A DNA stretch of 64,000 nt from Allobogoriella deserti (GTDB lineage Bacteria; Actinomycetota; Actinomycetes; Actinomycetales; Actinomycetaceae), in NCBI RefSeq assembly GCF_042680605.1, contig NZ_JBHUEE010000011.1, positions 62,001 to 126,000 of the forward strand, written 5' to 3'. Within the stretch, counting starts at the first letter, position 1, and each line of letters opens with the position of its first letter. The position numbers and the translations under genes are program-made. The notes under the pieces were generated by a model, which was not told the DNA's origin, did no database searches, and saw nothing but the letters and a program-made list of their open reading frames with translations. Below are positions 8,937-17,720 of the stretch, in pieces.

Positions 8937-10423
8937 GGCACGTCCTTCTCGAAGGAGCTGAGCGAGGTGTCGTAGTCCTTCGCTCCGACCGGGTACATCG
9001 ACGTCATCCAGTGGAAGAAGTTGTCACCGCGGTCGCGCAATTGCCGGTAGAGCCGAGCGAGCAGGGCGTCGCGGACGTCACGCAGGGACGCGTCGTCGTA
9101 GCGGTTCGTCAGCTCGTTCGGATCGGTGTGGAGGTCGTAGAGCTCGTTGACGGACTCGGGGTTGACCACGAGCTTGTACCGCTCGGTGACCAGCATGCGC
9201 TGCGGGTACGGGAAGTGGTGGCCGTGGAACTCGGCGACAAGATCCGCGCGCCACTGCGGATCCTCCCCGCGCGCGATCGGAGCCAGCGAGGAGCCGTCCA
9301 CGGCATGCGCGGGCTCGAGACCGGCCAGGTCGAGGATCGTGGCGGTGAAGTCGATGAGGTGGGTCAGCTCGCCCGAGCGTTGTCCGGACGGCCCGCCGGG
9401 GATCCGCAGCAGGCCCGGCGTGCGGTAGATGTCCTCGTACATCGCCGGCCCCTTGTCGTGCAGGCGGTGGGCACCGGTGAACTCGCCGTGGTCGGCGGAG
9501 AAAAAGACCGCGGTGGAGTCCATGAGGCCGAGGTCCTCGGCGGCGCGCAGCACGCGGCCGATCTGTTCGTCGACGAGCGTGACGTACCCCCAGTAGGCCG
9601 CGATGAGCCATCGCGACGTCTCCTCACTGAGGGTGTCGTAGGTCCAGTGCGCCGAGTAGTTGCGTTGCACGGATGGCTTGTTCTCGAACGTCTCGGCGAC
9701 GGACGCGGGCAGCTCGATCCGGGCCGGATCATACATCTCGAGGTACTCACTCGGCAGCACGTAGGGCAGGTGAGGGCCGAAGAAGTGGGTCGCCAGAAAG
9801 AACGGCGAACCGCTTGACTCACGCTCCGCGGCGTAGCGGCGCAGCAGTTCGATCGATCGCTCGGCGAGGTAGTACTCGAACGTGGCCTCGACCGGCTGAT
9901 GCAGCCGTGCCGCCAGGAGGTTCCCGGGCTGGCCGTTGGGGAAGGTGCCGCGGACCTCGTCGCTGATCCGGTAGCCCGGCAGATCGTTCTCCTCGAGGTA
10001 GCGCAGGTAGTCCGGATGGTCGACGGGGTTGTGCCAGCCGGGCAGGTCCGGGCCGTCGAAACCGAAGTCGGCGGCGGTGCGGTGGGTGCCGACGTGCCAC
10101 TTGCCGATCAGCCCGAGCTGATAGCCCGCCTGCTGCAGATCGTCGGTGAAGGCGTAGTGGCCGTCGTCGAGATCCTCGAGGTAGCCGACGTTGCGTTCGT
10201 AGTTGGCCAGCAGACGATGGCGGAACGGCGCCTGGCCGGTGAGCAGACTGGCGCGTGCCGGCGTGCAGATCGCGGTCGGGGTGTAGAAGCGGTCGAACGT
10301 GGTCCCGGACGCGGCGAGGGCGTCGAGGTTCGGGGTGCGGACGGTGGTGTTTCCGTAGCACCCGAGGGTGTCGACCCGGTGCTGGTCGGTGAGAAAGAAG
10401 AGGATGTTGTTCGGTGTGCTCAC
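8933..10423 (-). CDS. Cytoplasmic sulfatase (formylglycine type)
   Basis: A 496-aa member of the type I sulfatase family, which hydrolyses sulfate esters. The N-terminal metal site NILFFLTDQHRVDTLGCYG and the active-site signature CTPARASLLTG (Cys53 becoming formylglycine) are clear. GKWHVG and the later FFSADHGEFTG complete the fold. No signal peptide is present, so it should act on sulfated oligosaccharides after import. It sits between the ROK regulator and the ABC importer. The exact sulfated sugar is not deducible; an arabinose-rich glycan is suggested by the GH51 gene in the same operon. Confidence 0.93.
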   Translation of the reverse strand: MSTPNNILFFLTDQHRVDTLGCYGNTTVRTPNLDALAASGTTFDRFYTPTAICTPARASLLTGQAPFRHRLLANYERNVGYLEDLDDGHYAFTDDLQQAGYQLGLIGKWHVGTHRTAADFGFDGPDLPGWHNPVDHPDYLRYLEENDLPGYRISDEVRGTFPNGQPGNLLAARLHQPVEATFEYYLAERSIELLRRYAAERESSGSPFFLATHFFGPHLPYVLPSEYLEMYDPARIELPASVAETFENKPSVQRNYSAHWTYDTLSEETSRWLIAAYWGYVTLVDEQIGRVLRAAEDLGLMDSTAVFFSADHGEFTGAHRLHDKGPAMYEDIYRTPGLLRIPGGPSGQRSGELTHLIDFTATILDLAGLEPAHAVDGSSLAPIARGEDPQWRADLVAEFHGHHFPYPQRMLVTERYKLVVNPESVNELYDLHTDPNELTNRYDDASLRDVRDALLARLYRQLRDRGDNFFHWMTSMYPVGAKDYDTSLSSFEKDVP

Positions 10424-10498
10424 GTGGTCAGGTCTCCGATTTCCGGATCGGCGGTGTCTGGTGGTCCGGGATCGACGGTGTGGTGACGACGTCGTCGG

Positions 10499-11707
10499 TC
10501 AGGCCCGCTGGTCCGGCTCCGGTTGGGGATAGCCGGCGAGCAAGGGCGAGCTGTGGAAGACGGCGGCGAGGGCGCCGTGTGCGCCGTCGGAGTCGCGCAG
10601 TTGGCCGGCGCGCACAGCGATCGGTGCTGCGGCAGCCAGGGGGTAGAGCTCGTAGCGCAGTGTCGCGGCGGCCTGGTCCACCAGGGCCGGTGCGACGTGG
10701 ACGACCTCGCCGGCGATGACCACCTCGCCCGGGTCAAGGGTCATGGCGGCGGCGCCGAGGACGCGGCCGAGCACCGTGCCGACGTCGCGCAGGACGGCGT
10801 CGGTCGCCGGATCAGACTTCGCCACGGCGTCGGCGAGGTCCTCGAGCGTGTCCGTTTGTGCGCCGCGAGCGCGGCACGCGGCAAGGATCGCCGCCGTCGA
10901 GGCGACCGTCTCGAGGCATCCTCGCTTCCCGCAGCGGCATGCCGAACCCCCGGGGTCGGCGGTGACGTGGCCGATCTCGCCGGCGAGGCCGCGGGATCCG
11001 GTGACCAGCCGGCCGTCCACGACCAGTCCTCCGCCGACGCCGTCGGAGAGGCGGACGTAGAGCAGGTGGCCGGGCGCCCCCGGGCGGGAGACCGCCTCGG
11101 CCAGCGCGGCGAGGCGGGTGTTGTTGTCGACGAGGACGGGCGCCCCGAACCGTTCGGCGAAGACGCGGTCCACCCGGTCCGGGGCAGGTTGGGCACGCCA
11201 GGACACGCGTGGACCGGCCTGTCGCGCGCCGGTGTACGGGCCGGGCACACCGATGCCGATCGCCTGCAACGCGGTCAGGTGTGCCCCGACCTCGCCCGCA
11301 AGCCGGTCGATGAGTCCCATCGCTCGCTCGATCCGTTCGTCCCACTCCGTGCCGTCGGCATAGCGGTCGGCGCCGCTGGCCATCACCTGGTGCGCCGCGT
11401 CCGCGAGGACCACCTGCACCCGCCGGTGCCCGAAGTCGATACCGAGGAACTGCCCGGACGCCGGGTCCAGGGCCAGGCGCTGGGCGGGCCGGCCGGAGCC
11501 GCGGCGAGTGGCGCTGTCGTCGTCGACCACCACGATGGCCCCGCGGCGCAGCAACTCGCCGGTGACCTCGGACAACGTGGTGCGCGAGAGGCCGACCCGC
11601 TCGGCCAGATCCCCGCGGCTCAGTGCTCCGCCGGAACGCAGCGCGTCCAGGACGCGCTCCTCGTGCGTGCGTCGTGGGACTGCACGAACATCCGTCAACG
11701 TCGACAT
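10499..11707 (-). CDS. ROK-family transcriptional regulator (NagC/XylR type)
   Basis: A 402-aa regulator. The N-terminal winged helix (SRGDLAERVGLSRTTLSEV, residues about 22-40) is followed by a ROK sugar-binding domain with GIDFGHRRVQVVLAD and the zinc motif CRCGKRGCLE. The ATG at 11707 fits the usual start just before the helix; a longer frame would read through the operator. It lies 75 bp upstream of the sulfatase on the same strand, so it probably heads the operon and controls it with an arabinose-type or related sugar as inducer. A dyad in its promoter region supports autoregulation. Confidence 0.92.
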   Translation of the reverse strand: MSTLTDVRAVPRRTHEERVLDALRSGGALSRGDLAERVGLSRTTLSEVTGELLRRGAIVVVDDDSATRRGSGRPAQRLALDPASGQFLGIDFGHRRVQVVLADAAHQVMASGADRYADGTEWDERIERAMGLIDRLAGEVGAHLTALQAIGIGVPGPYTGARQAGPRVSWRAQPAPDRVDRVFAERFGAPVLVDNNTRLAALAEAVSRPGAPGHLLYVRLSDGVGGGLVVDGRLVTGSRGLAGEIGHVTADPGGSACRCGKRGCLETVASTAAILAACRARGAQTDTLEDLADAVAKSDPATDAVLRDVGTVLGRVLGAAAMTLDPGEVVIAGEVVHVAPALVDQAAATLRYELYPLAAAAPIAVRAGQLRDSDGAHGALAAVFHSSPLLAGYPQPEPDQRA

Positions 11708-11730
11708 GGCGTGGACGCTATGGAGGTCGG

Positions 11731-11760
11731 ATTTTTCCGTCAACGAGCCGACAGAAAAAT
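11731..11760. promoter_or_regulatory. Probable ROK operator (inverted repeat)
   Basis: The arms atttttccgtc (11731-11741) and gacagaaaaat (11750-11760) match at 10 of 11 positions around an 8-bp spacer. The repeat starts 23 bp upstream of the ROK start codon. AT-rich arms in an otherwise GC-rich region and the position fit a ROK-repressor operator controlling the ROK-sulfatase-ABC-GH51 unit. Confidence 0.65.
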
Positions 11761-11838
11761 GTCCGGATTCGGTCGACTGTCCGGATGAACCCGCCGCACC
11801 CAGGCACGACACAGGTTCGTCGGCGCACCTGCCGGCGA

Positions 11839-12612
11839 TCAGTCGGCGTCGGGCCGCGTCTCGATCTCGTGCAGGGTCACCTGGAGGTGGTGCTCCATCG
11901 CGGCCGCCGCGCGCGAGGGGTCACCGCTGAGGACCGCCTCGAGCAACTCTTCGTGCTCGGTGGCTGATCCGGCCGGGTCTCCCCCGCCGTCCAGGTAGCG
12001 GCGGTGACTGCGCTCCCTGCTGGCGGCGAGGGATTTCTCCAGCGCCTGGAGGATCTGCGCGAGGCTGCCGTTCCCGGAGGCCAGGGCCAGCGACTGGTGA
12101 AAGGCGACGTCGGTCCGTAGGCGAGTCGCCATCGTCTCCGGGTCCGCCCGCAGTTCGGCGATCGAGGCCCGGGCGCGAGCGATGTGCTCGCGGGTGTCGG
12201 GTTCCTCCGGCCCGGCGATCCGCTCCGCGGCGAGTCGGGCCCCGTGCACCTCGAGGGCCTTGCGGATCTCGGTGAACTCCATGAGGGCGCGCCGGTCGCG
12301 CAACACGGCGAGGGCGACGAAGTTCTCGATCGGCAGCGCGTTCGGCGAGGCGATCACCGCCGGCTTGCCCTGCCGGCGGTGCACCAGGCCGCGCGCCTCC
12401 AACGTCTTCATCGCTTCCCGCAGGACCACCCGGGAAACACCGAACCGCTCGGCGAGCTCGTTCTCCGACGGCAGATGATCGCCGGGGCGGGCGTCCGGCG
12501 CGAGACACAGCTCCTCGACCAGCTCGACGACCTGGGCCGTGAGCGAACGCGGCTCGGCGCGGCGCGGCCGCGGACCGCCTGCCGCCGAGGTCTCGCCCGC
12601 GTACTCGCTCAC
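11839..12612 (-). CDS. FadR-subfamily GntR transcriptional regulator
   Basis: A 257-aa protein. The winged helix (LPSENELAERFGVSRVVLREA, near residues 50-70) is followed by an all-helical FCD ligand-binding domain containing FHQSLALASGN and a C-terminal EHEELLEAVLSGD. The GTG start at 12612 has a GAGGGGG ribosome site just upstream. It is divergent from the PLP enzyme and antiporter genes, with a perfect 8-bp dyad between them, so it probably regulates that pair and itself. The effector is likely a small organic or amino acid, inferred from family habits. Confidence 0.9.
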   Translation of the reverse strand: MSEYAGETSAAGGPRPRRAEPRSLTAQVVELVEELCLAPDARPGDHLPSENELAERFGVSRVVLREAMKTLEARGLVHRRQGKPAVIASPNALPIENFVALAVLRDRRALMEFTEIRKALEVHGARLAAERIAGPEEPDTREHIARARASIAELRADPETMATRLRTDVAFHQSLALASGNGSLAQILQALEKSLAASRERSHRRYLDGGGDPAGSATEHEELLEAVLSGDPSRAAAAMEHHLQVTLHEIETRPDAD

Positions 12613-12695
12613 ATCGCCCCCTCGCTGGATCCGACGTGCCAGCTTATCGGCGTCGCCGGTCCCGCCTCGTCCGCCACCGGAATTGACCCCACGAT

Positions 12696-12720
12696 GACTT
12701 GTCCGCTTATATGACAAGTC
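12696..12720. promoter_or_regulatory. Perfect dyad, probable GntR operator
   Basis: The arms gacttgtc and gacaagtc are perfectly complementary with a 9-bp spacer. The site lies between the divergent GntR gene (start 12612) and the PLP-enzyme gene (start 12792). ACTTGT/ACAAGT-type half-sites are usual for FadR-subfamily regulators. Confidence 0.7.
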
Positions 12721-12791
12721 GCGTTGCGGCGTCGTCGGCTCGGCACGTGACAGCCAGGGTGGCCACTGCCGCCGTCGGAGAGGGAGACACG

Positions 12792-13943
12792 GTGATCAGC
12801 CAGACCGATCGGGACATCTGCATGAGCCCGTGGGAGGGCCCTGGCGACTCCCCCGGCGCCGTCGCCCCGCCCATCTTCCAAACGAGCCTGTTCGCGAAGC
12901 CGACATTCGCCGAGTACGCGCGGCAGCAGGCCGCTGAGCACCACAACTTCGTCTACAGCCGGGGCACGAACCCGACGGTGGCGTTCCTCGAGCAACTCCT
13001 CGCCCGCCTCGAACGCGGCGAGGCCGCCAAGTGCTTCGCCTCCGGCATGGGAGCAATCAGCGCCGTGCTGGGCGGTCTGCTGCGCAGCGGGGACCACGTG
13101 CTGTTCGTCAACACGATCTACGGCCCGACCCTCCAGCTGGCCGAACACCTCAGGCGCTTCGGCGTGGAGTACACGCTCCTGCCCGAGCCGACGGCGGACA
13201 TCGAGGACCATCTGCGGGAGAACACCGCGATGGTCTACGTGGAGTCGCCCGGCACCATGATGATGAAGGTGCTCGACCTGCGCGTCCTGGCGGCGACGGC
13301 GCGGCGCCACGGCATCCGCACGGTCATCGACAACACCTGGGCGACGCCGCTGCTGCAGAAACCGATCGAGCTCGGCGTCGACGTCGTCATCCACTCCCTG
13401 ACCAAGTACATCGGCGGGCACAGCGACGTCATCGGCGGCGCCGTCATCGGCTCCGCCGACCTCATCGAAGAGCTCTTCTACCGCGGGTACCTGCTGTTCG
13501 GGTCGGTCATGTCCGCCATGGAGGCCTCGTTCGTGCTGCGCGGCCTGCGCACCTTGCCGGTCCGCATGGAACAGCACGAGGCCAACGCGATCGCGGTCAT
13601 CGACCATCTCCGCGGGCGCGAGGAAGTCACCGCGATCCACCACCCCTATGCGGACCATCCGGCGGATTCGCCGCTGGTGACCGAGCAGCTGGCCGGGTAC
13701 TCAGGCCTGCTGAGCTTCGAACTCGCCGAACCCACTTACGACCGCATCGCCGGGTTCGTCGACGCGCTGGAGCTCTTCCGGATCGGCCCCAGCTGGGGCG
13801 GGTACGAGAGCCTCGTCACCTCCCCGATCCGGCCCACCTCCACTCCCGAGCCCCCGGCGAGCCTGATCCGGCTCTCCGTGGGGCTTGAGGGCGCGCAGCG
13901 CCAGATCGAGGACCTCGACCACGCCTTCGCGGCCATCCGCTGA
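12792..13943 (+). CDS. Cys/Met-metabolism PLP-dependent enzyme (cystathionine lyase/synthase family)
   Basis: A 383-aa fold-type I PLP enzyme. YSRGTNPTV (residues 55-63) binds the phosphate across the dimer, Asp180 in VIDNTWATP contacts the pyridine nitrogen, and Lys205 in SLTKYIGGHSD forms the Schiff base. The active-site segment reads IYGPT, without the Cys typical of methionine gamma-lyases, so a cystathionine beta- or gamma-lyase-like or related beta/gamma-elimination role is more likely. The GTG start has the RBS ggagaggga. Followed 28 bp later by an NhaC-type transporter, so the two may import and break down one amino acid. Confidence 0.88.
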   Translation: MISQTDRDICMSPWEGPGDSPGAVAPPIFQTSLFAKPTFAEYARQQAAEHHNFVYSRGTNPTVAFLEQLLARLERGEAAKCFASGMGAISAVLGGLLRSGDHVLFVNTIYGPTLQLAEHLRRFGVEYTLLPEPTADIEDHLRENTAMVYVESPGTMMMKVLDLRVLAATARRHGIRTVIDNTWATPLLQKPIELGVDVVIHSLTKYIGGHSDVIGGAVIGSADLIEELFYRGYLLFGSVMSAMEASFVLRGLRTLPVRMEQHEANAIAVIDHLRGREEVTAIHHPYADHPADSPLVTEQLAGYSGLLSFELAEPTYDRIAGFVDALELFRIGPSWGGYESLVTSPIRPTSTPEPPASLIRLSVGLEGAQRQIEDLDHAFAAIR

Positions 13944-13971
13944 CCCTCCCAGCCTGCCGAGAAAGGGAACG

Positions 13972-15480
13972 ATGACGTCACCGCACGGACCGCGCACCGA
14001 CACGGCCGGCCCCGACGACGCACCCGACCGAACACCGGCCACGCCCGGCGCCGGCGAGGACGCGGCGGCAACCGCCCGCCCCTCGGGCGCCGTCGCCGGA
14101 CTGGCCCTCGGACTCGTCGTCGTCATCCTGGTCGGCGGCATCGGCGTCCTCGAATACCCGGCCGAGCTCATGCTCATCGTCGCCGCCGCCGCGCTGACGA
14201 TCGTCGCCGCGTGCTACGGCGTCAGCCTCGCTCAGGTGCTGACGGACATGGGTCAGAAGATCAAGCGCGCTCTTCCGGCCATCCTCATCCTGCTGAGCAT
14301 CGGCCTGCTCATCGGGACCTGGATGATCGCCGGCACGATTCCGCTGATGGTCAGCCTGGGCCTCGAACTCATCGACCCGTCCTACCTCTACGTGCTCGCG
14401 TTCGTCGTCACAGCCATCGTCGCCAGCTTCACCGGCACCTCCTGGGGGGCCGGTGGCACGATCGGGGTGGCCCTCATCGGCGTGGCGTCCACGATGGACA
14501 TCTCGCTCGCGGTCACGGCGGGCGCCGTGGTCTCCGGCGCCTACTTCGGCGACAAGCTCTCGCCGCTCTCCGATACCACGAACATGAGCTCTCTGGCGGC
14601 CGGTGCGAACATCTACGAGCACATCCGGCACATGCTCTACACCTCGGGGCCGTCCGCACTGCTGGCCCTGGTGGTGTTCTTCGTGGCAGGCCTGAGCATC
14701 GACGCCGAGTCGGTGGACCTGCAGATCATCGACGCGACGACGGCGCAGCTGCACGAGCTGTTCACGCTCAACCCCGTCCTGCTGATCCCACCGGTCGTCG
14801 TGCTCGCCGGCTCGGTCTGGAAGAAGCCGCCGCTCATCGTGCTGTCGGTCTCCACCGTCTCCGCGATGGTGCTCGCCGTCGCGGTTCAGGGCTTCTCCCT
14901 GGCCGAGGTGTTCACCGCCACGATCGAGGGCTTCAGCAGCACGGACATGCTCGGCGGCGAGGTCTCCGACGCCCTGACCGAGCTGCTCGACCGTGGCGGC
15001 CTGTACTCCATGTACAACTCCGCGTTCTTCGTCTTCTGCGCGTTCTTCTTCGCCGCCGCGCTGGAGAACGCCGGCGTGCTGCGGGTGCTGCTGGCGCGCA
15101 TGATCGAGCGCCTGCGCTCGACCGGATCGCTGGTCCTCGCGACGCTGATCTCCGGCTTCGCCATCATCAACGGCACGTCCAACGCGCTGGTCACGTTCTT
15201 CCTCGTCAAGGACCTCTACGGCGAGGCGTACCGCCGGCGGAACCTGCACCCGGTGAACCTCTCCCGGTCCATGGAGGACTCGATCACCATCACCGAGGTG
15301 CTCATGCCGTGGACGGTCTCCGGGGTCTTCTTCGCGACGACGCTCGGTGTGGGGAACTTCGAGTTCCTCCCGTGGGCGATCTTCTGCTGGGCCGGCATCG
15401 TGTTCTCGGCACTGGTGGCCGTCCTCAGCCCGCTCACTCGCGGGTTCGGGATCCGCCCGCTGGAGCCCGCGACGCGCTGA
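13972..15480 (+). CDS. NhaC-family Na+/H+ antiporter or amino-acid/Na+ transporter
   Basis: A 502-aa membrane protein with roughly eleven hydrophobic stretches after a soluble tail of about 40 residues. The family motif GDKLSPLSDTT begins at residue 193, preceded by TGTSWGAGGTIGVA. NhaC relatives include Na+/H+ antiporters and malate/lactate or methionine transporters. The pairing with a Cys/Met PLP enzyme under a GntR regulator makes a sodium-linked amino-acid transporter an attractive alternative. The ATG has the RBS gaaaggg. Confidence 0.88.
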   Translation: MTSPHGPRTDTAGPDDAPDRTPATPGAGEDAAATARPSGAVAGLALGLVVVILVGGIGVLEYPAELMLIVAAAALTIVAACYGVSLAQVLTDMGQKIKRALPAILILLSIGLLIGTWMIAGTIPLMVSLGLELIDPSYLYVLAFVVTAIVASFTGTSWGAGGTIGVALIGVASTMDISLAVTAGAVVSGAYFGDKLSPLSDTTNMSSLAAGANIYEHIRHMLYTSGPSALLALVVFFVAGLSIDAESVDLQIIDATTAQLHELFTLNPVLLIPPVVVLAGSVWKKPPLIVLSVSTVSAMVLAVAVQGFSLAEVFTATIEGFSSTDMLGGEVSDALTELLDRGGLYSMYNSAFFVFCAFFFAAALENAGVLRVLLARMIERLRSTGSLVLATLISGFAIINGTSNALVTFFLVKDLYGEAYRRRNLHPVNLSRSMEDSITITEVLMPWTVSGVFFATTLGVGNFEFLPWAIFCWAGIVFSALVAVLSPLTRGFGIRPLEPATR

Positions 15481-15525
15481 TCCGGACCGCGGCGCACGTG
15501 TGTCCACAAGCCCGCCGCAGGCCGT

Positions 15526-15544
15526 CCGCTTTCCCGGCACACTG
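15526..15544 (+). promoter_or_regulatory. Upstream element shared with the paralogue at 3481
   Basis: Near-identical to 3430-3447 with one base inserted, and at the same distance (33 bases) from the start codon of a paralogous gene. This is likely a promoter element kept after duplication. Confidence 0.4.
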
Positions 15545-15577
15545 TCCGCCAACAGCAGCGAGCAGGAGGGGGAAAGC

Positions 15578-16114
15578 ATGTCGACCACGCCCAGCGGGCC
15601 GGCCCGCCCAGCCACGATCCGATGGGCCGTCGGGCTGATGTACCTCGGCGCGGCGTGGTTCGCCGTCGTCGGCATCGTGCTGCTGATCGTCATCGAGATG
15701 ATGCGCCGGGACCTGCGGACCGCGGCCGACGTCGGGGCTTTCCCCGCCGGCTCCTCCGGGTTCGCGGTGGGTCTCGCGGTGGCGCTCGCGGTGACGGCGT
15801 TGGCGACCGTCGCGCTCTGGGTCTGGATGGCGGTGATGAACCGGAAGGGCCGGCCGTGGGCCCGGCTGGTCGCCACCGCACTGGGAGCGGTGGCGGTTCT
15901 CGGGATCGTCGGTGACCTCACCGGTCCGGGCGGACTGACCACCACCGATCGGCCCGGCCTGCCGGACGACGCCGTTCTCCCGGCTGCCGAGATCGCCCTC
16001 GCCGTCCAGCTCGCCACGCTGGTGCTCATCGCCGTGATCCTCGTGCTGCTCTGGCGGCGGGAGTCGTCCGAGTTCTACGCGGCGGCCTCAGCACCTCCGC
16101 GGCCGGGTGGCTAG
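15578..16114 (+). CDS. Small membrane protein, paralogue of 3481-4134
   Basis: A 178-aa protein of unknown function with about four membrane segments. It lacks the Gln/Tyr-rich tail of its paralogue but shares the WMAVMNRKGRPWARL core and a C-terminal LLWRRESSEFYAAAS. The RBS aggaggggga precedes the ATG at 15578. Its TAG and the stop of the convergent sulfatase gene share the tetranucleotide CTAG at 16111-16114. It follows the antiporter gene by 97 bp and need not belong to that operon. Confidence 0.82.
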   Translation: MSTTPSGPARPATIRWAVGLMYLGAAWFAVVGIVLLIVIEMMRRDLRTAADVGAFPAGSSGFAVGLAVALAVTALATVALWVWMAVMNRKGRPWARLVATALGAVAVLGIVGDLTGPGGLTTTDRPGLPDDAVLPAAEIALAVQLATLVLIAVILVLLWRRESSEFYAAASAPPRPGG

Positions 16115-17562
16115 CCGCGCGGTTGATGCCCGAAGCGGACCGGCCGCCACGTCCCGGCACAGGCCTCCGGGTCGACGCGACGTTGACCGATCACATCGCC
16201 GACCGGCGGATGCGGCTCGATCACCGGCCGCTCCTCCCCTGCCTGGATCATCCGCTCGAGCAGCCGGTCCCGCAGCCGGTCCGCCAGCGTGCGGTGCGAG
16301 GCCAGGCCGGCGAGGTTGTCCAGCTCGTACGGATCGTGCGAGAGGTCGTACAGGGCGGTCTCCACATAGCGCTCGGCGGCGGCGTCCTGCCACGGGTCCG
16401 CGTCCGGGGCGGTGACGTAGTACATCCATCGGGACGTGCGGATCGCGCGGCCGACCTCCGACTCGCTGACCTGGACGAAGGCTTCCTCCGGGAAGTCGGA
16501 CGCCGCCGGATCGGCCAGCAGTGGCAGCAGCGAGCGGCCCTGCATCTCCTCCGGCACGGCGAGACCGGCGGCGTCCAGCAGTGTGGGCGGCAGGTCGATG
16601 GTGCTGACCGGCCGGTCGATGCGGTGCCCGCCGTCGAAGCCGGGTCCGGACAGGGCAAGGGGCACACGCAGGGAGGCGTCGTGGCACGAGCGCTTGTACT
16701 CGGCGTTGCGCGTCTTGAAATGACATCCGTGGTCGGAGGTGACGGCGATGATCGTGTTCTCGAGCAACCCCATGCTGCGCAGGGCGTCGCGGAGCCGGCC
16801 GAGCCCCTCGTCGACGCGCCGGATCTGCCCGTAGTACCCGCCGATGTGCCGGTGCACGCTCGCGCCCGGCTCGCCGGCGAGCGCGGCGAGGTCGGGTGGG
16901 ACCCAGCGGCCCTGATAGCGCTCCTCGTACCCCTCGGGCGCCGGGTAGGAGTCGGTCTCGTTCTGGTGGTGCGGTTCGATGAGGGAGCAGAACAGGAAGA
17001 ACGGTCGCGCTCCGTCCGTCCCGTTCGTCCCGCCGGCGGCTGCCGCCGGGCCGGTGTGGTCGGCGACGAACCGGATGGCGGCGTCGAACAGGGCGTCGGA
17101 GCGGTAACCGGGGAGCATGACGGGGGCGCCGTCGTCGTCGAACATGGTCACGCGGTAGGCCTCGGAAGTGAACTCCAGGACGTTCGATCCCAGCCACGAC
17201 TGGTAGCCGCCGCGCTGGTCGGGCGGGACGGGCTCGTCGTCGGCGAGGTGCCACTTGCCGATGTAGCCGGTCGCGTACCCGGCGTCGGCGAAATGGTGCG
17301 CGAGGGTACGGCGGTCCTCGGGCAGCCGGACACCGTTGCGGAAGCAGCCCGTCGTCGTCGGGTACTGACCGGTCTGCAGCGCCGCCCGCGCCGGGGCACA
17401 CACCGGCTGCGGCGTGATCGCCTGCGTCGCGTGGGTGCCGTGCCGGGCCATCCGGTCGAAGGTGGGCGTCAGGTCGAGGGGGTTGCCACCGACGCCGGTG
17501 GTGTCCCAACGCTGCTGGTCGGTGAAGACGACGATGACGTTCGGCCGCGTTGCCGGGGGCAT
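16111..17562 (-). CDS. Cytoplasmic sulfatase (formylglycine type)
   Basis: A 483-aa sulfatase. The metal site NVIVVFTDQQRWDTTG and signature CAPARAALQTG (Cys55) are present, as are GYIGKWHLADDEP and VTSDHGCHFKT. The TDQQRWD start and cytoplasmic nature resemble sulfatases that act on imported oligo- or monosaccharides. No signal peptide is visible. It is divergent from a KDPG-aldolase/KDG-kinase pair across a 158-bp gap, which suggests its product feeds a 2-keto-3-deoxy acid route, for example from sulfated uronate or galactose units. This link is inference. Confidence 0.93.
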   Translation of the reverse strand: MPPATRPNVIVVFTDQQRWDTTGVGGNPLDLTPTFDRMARHGTHATQAITPQPVCAPARAALQTGQYPTTTGCFRNGVRLPEDRRTLAHHFADAGYATGYIGKWHLADDEPVPPDQRGGYQSWLGSNVLEFTSEAYRVTMFDDDGAPVMLPGYRSDALFDAAIRFVADHTGPAAAAGGTNGTDGARPFFLFCSLIEPHHQNETDSYPAPEGYEERYQGRWVPPDLAALAGEPGASVHRHIGGYYGQIRRVDEGLGRLRDALRSMGLLENTIIAVTSDHGCHFKTRNAEYKRSCHDASLRVPLALSGPGFDGGHRIDRPVSTIDLPPTLLDAAGLAVPEEMQGRSLLPLLADPAASDFPEEAFVQVSESEVGRAIRTSRWMYYVTAPDADPWQDAAAERYVETALYDLSHDPYELDNLAGLASHRTLADRLRDRLLERMIQAGEERPVIEPHPPVGDVIGQRRVDPEACAGTWRPVRFGHQPRG

Positions 17563-17720
17563 ACCTCTCCTCGGAAGGTCCGCTCGGACGCCCCCATCAT
17601 GGCCTACTCGCCGGCGTGGGACGCCCGGACGGTCGGCGTGGCGGGCCGCGGTAGCGTGAGCAGGTCTGCCGTCGGGGCCGTCACCGCCGACCGGCCCGTA
17701 TCCCGAACAAGGAGTGGTTC

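Noticed and set aside
13978..16029. Very long open frame on the minus strand across the antiporter gene
   Set aside because: It is antisense to the clear NhaC and membrane-protein genes; the protein is low-complexity (Arg, Asp, Gly, Gln) with no domain, as expected from GC-rich codon bias.
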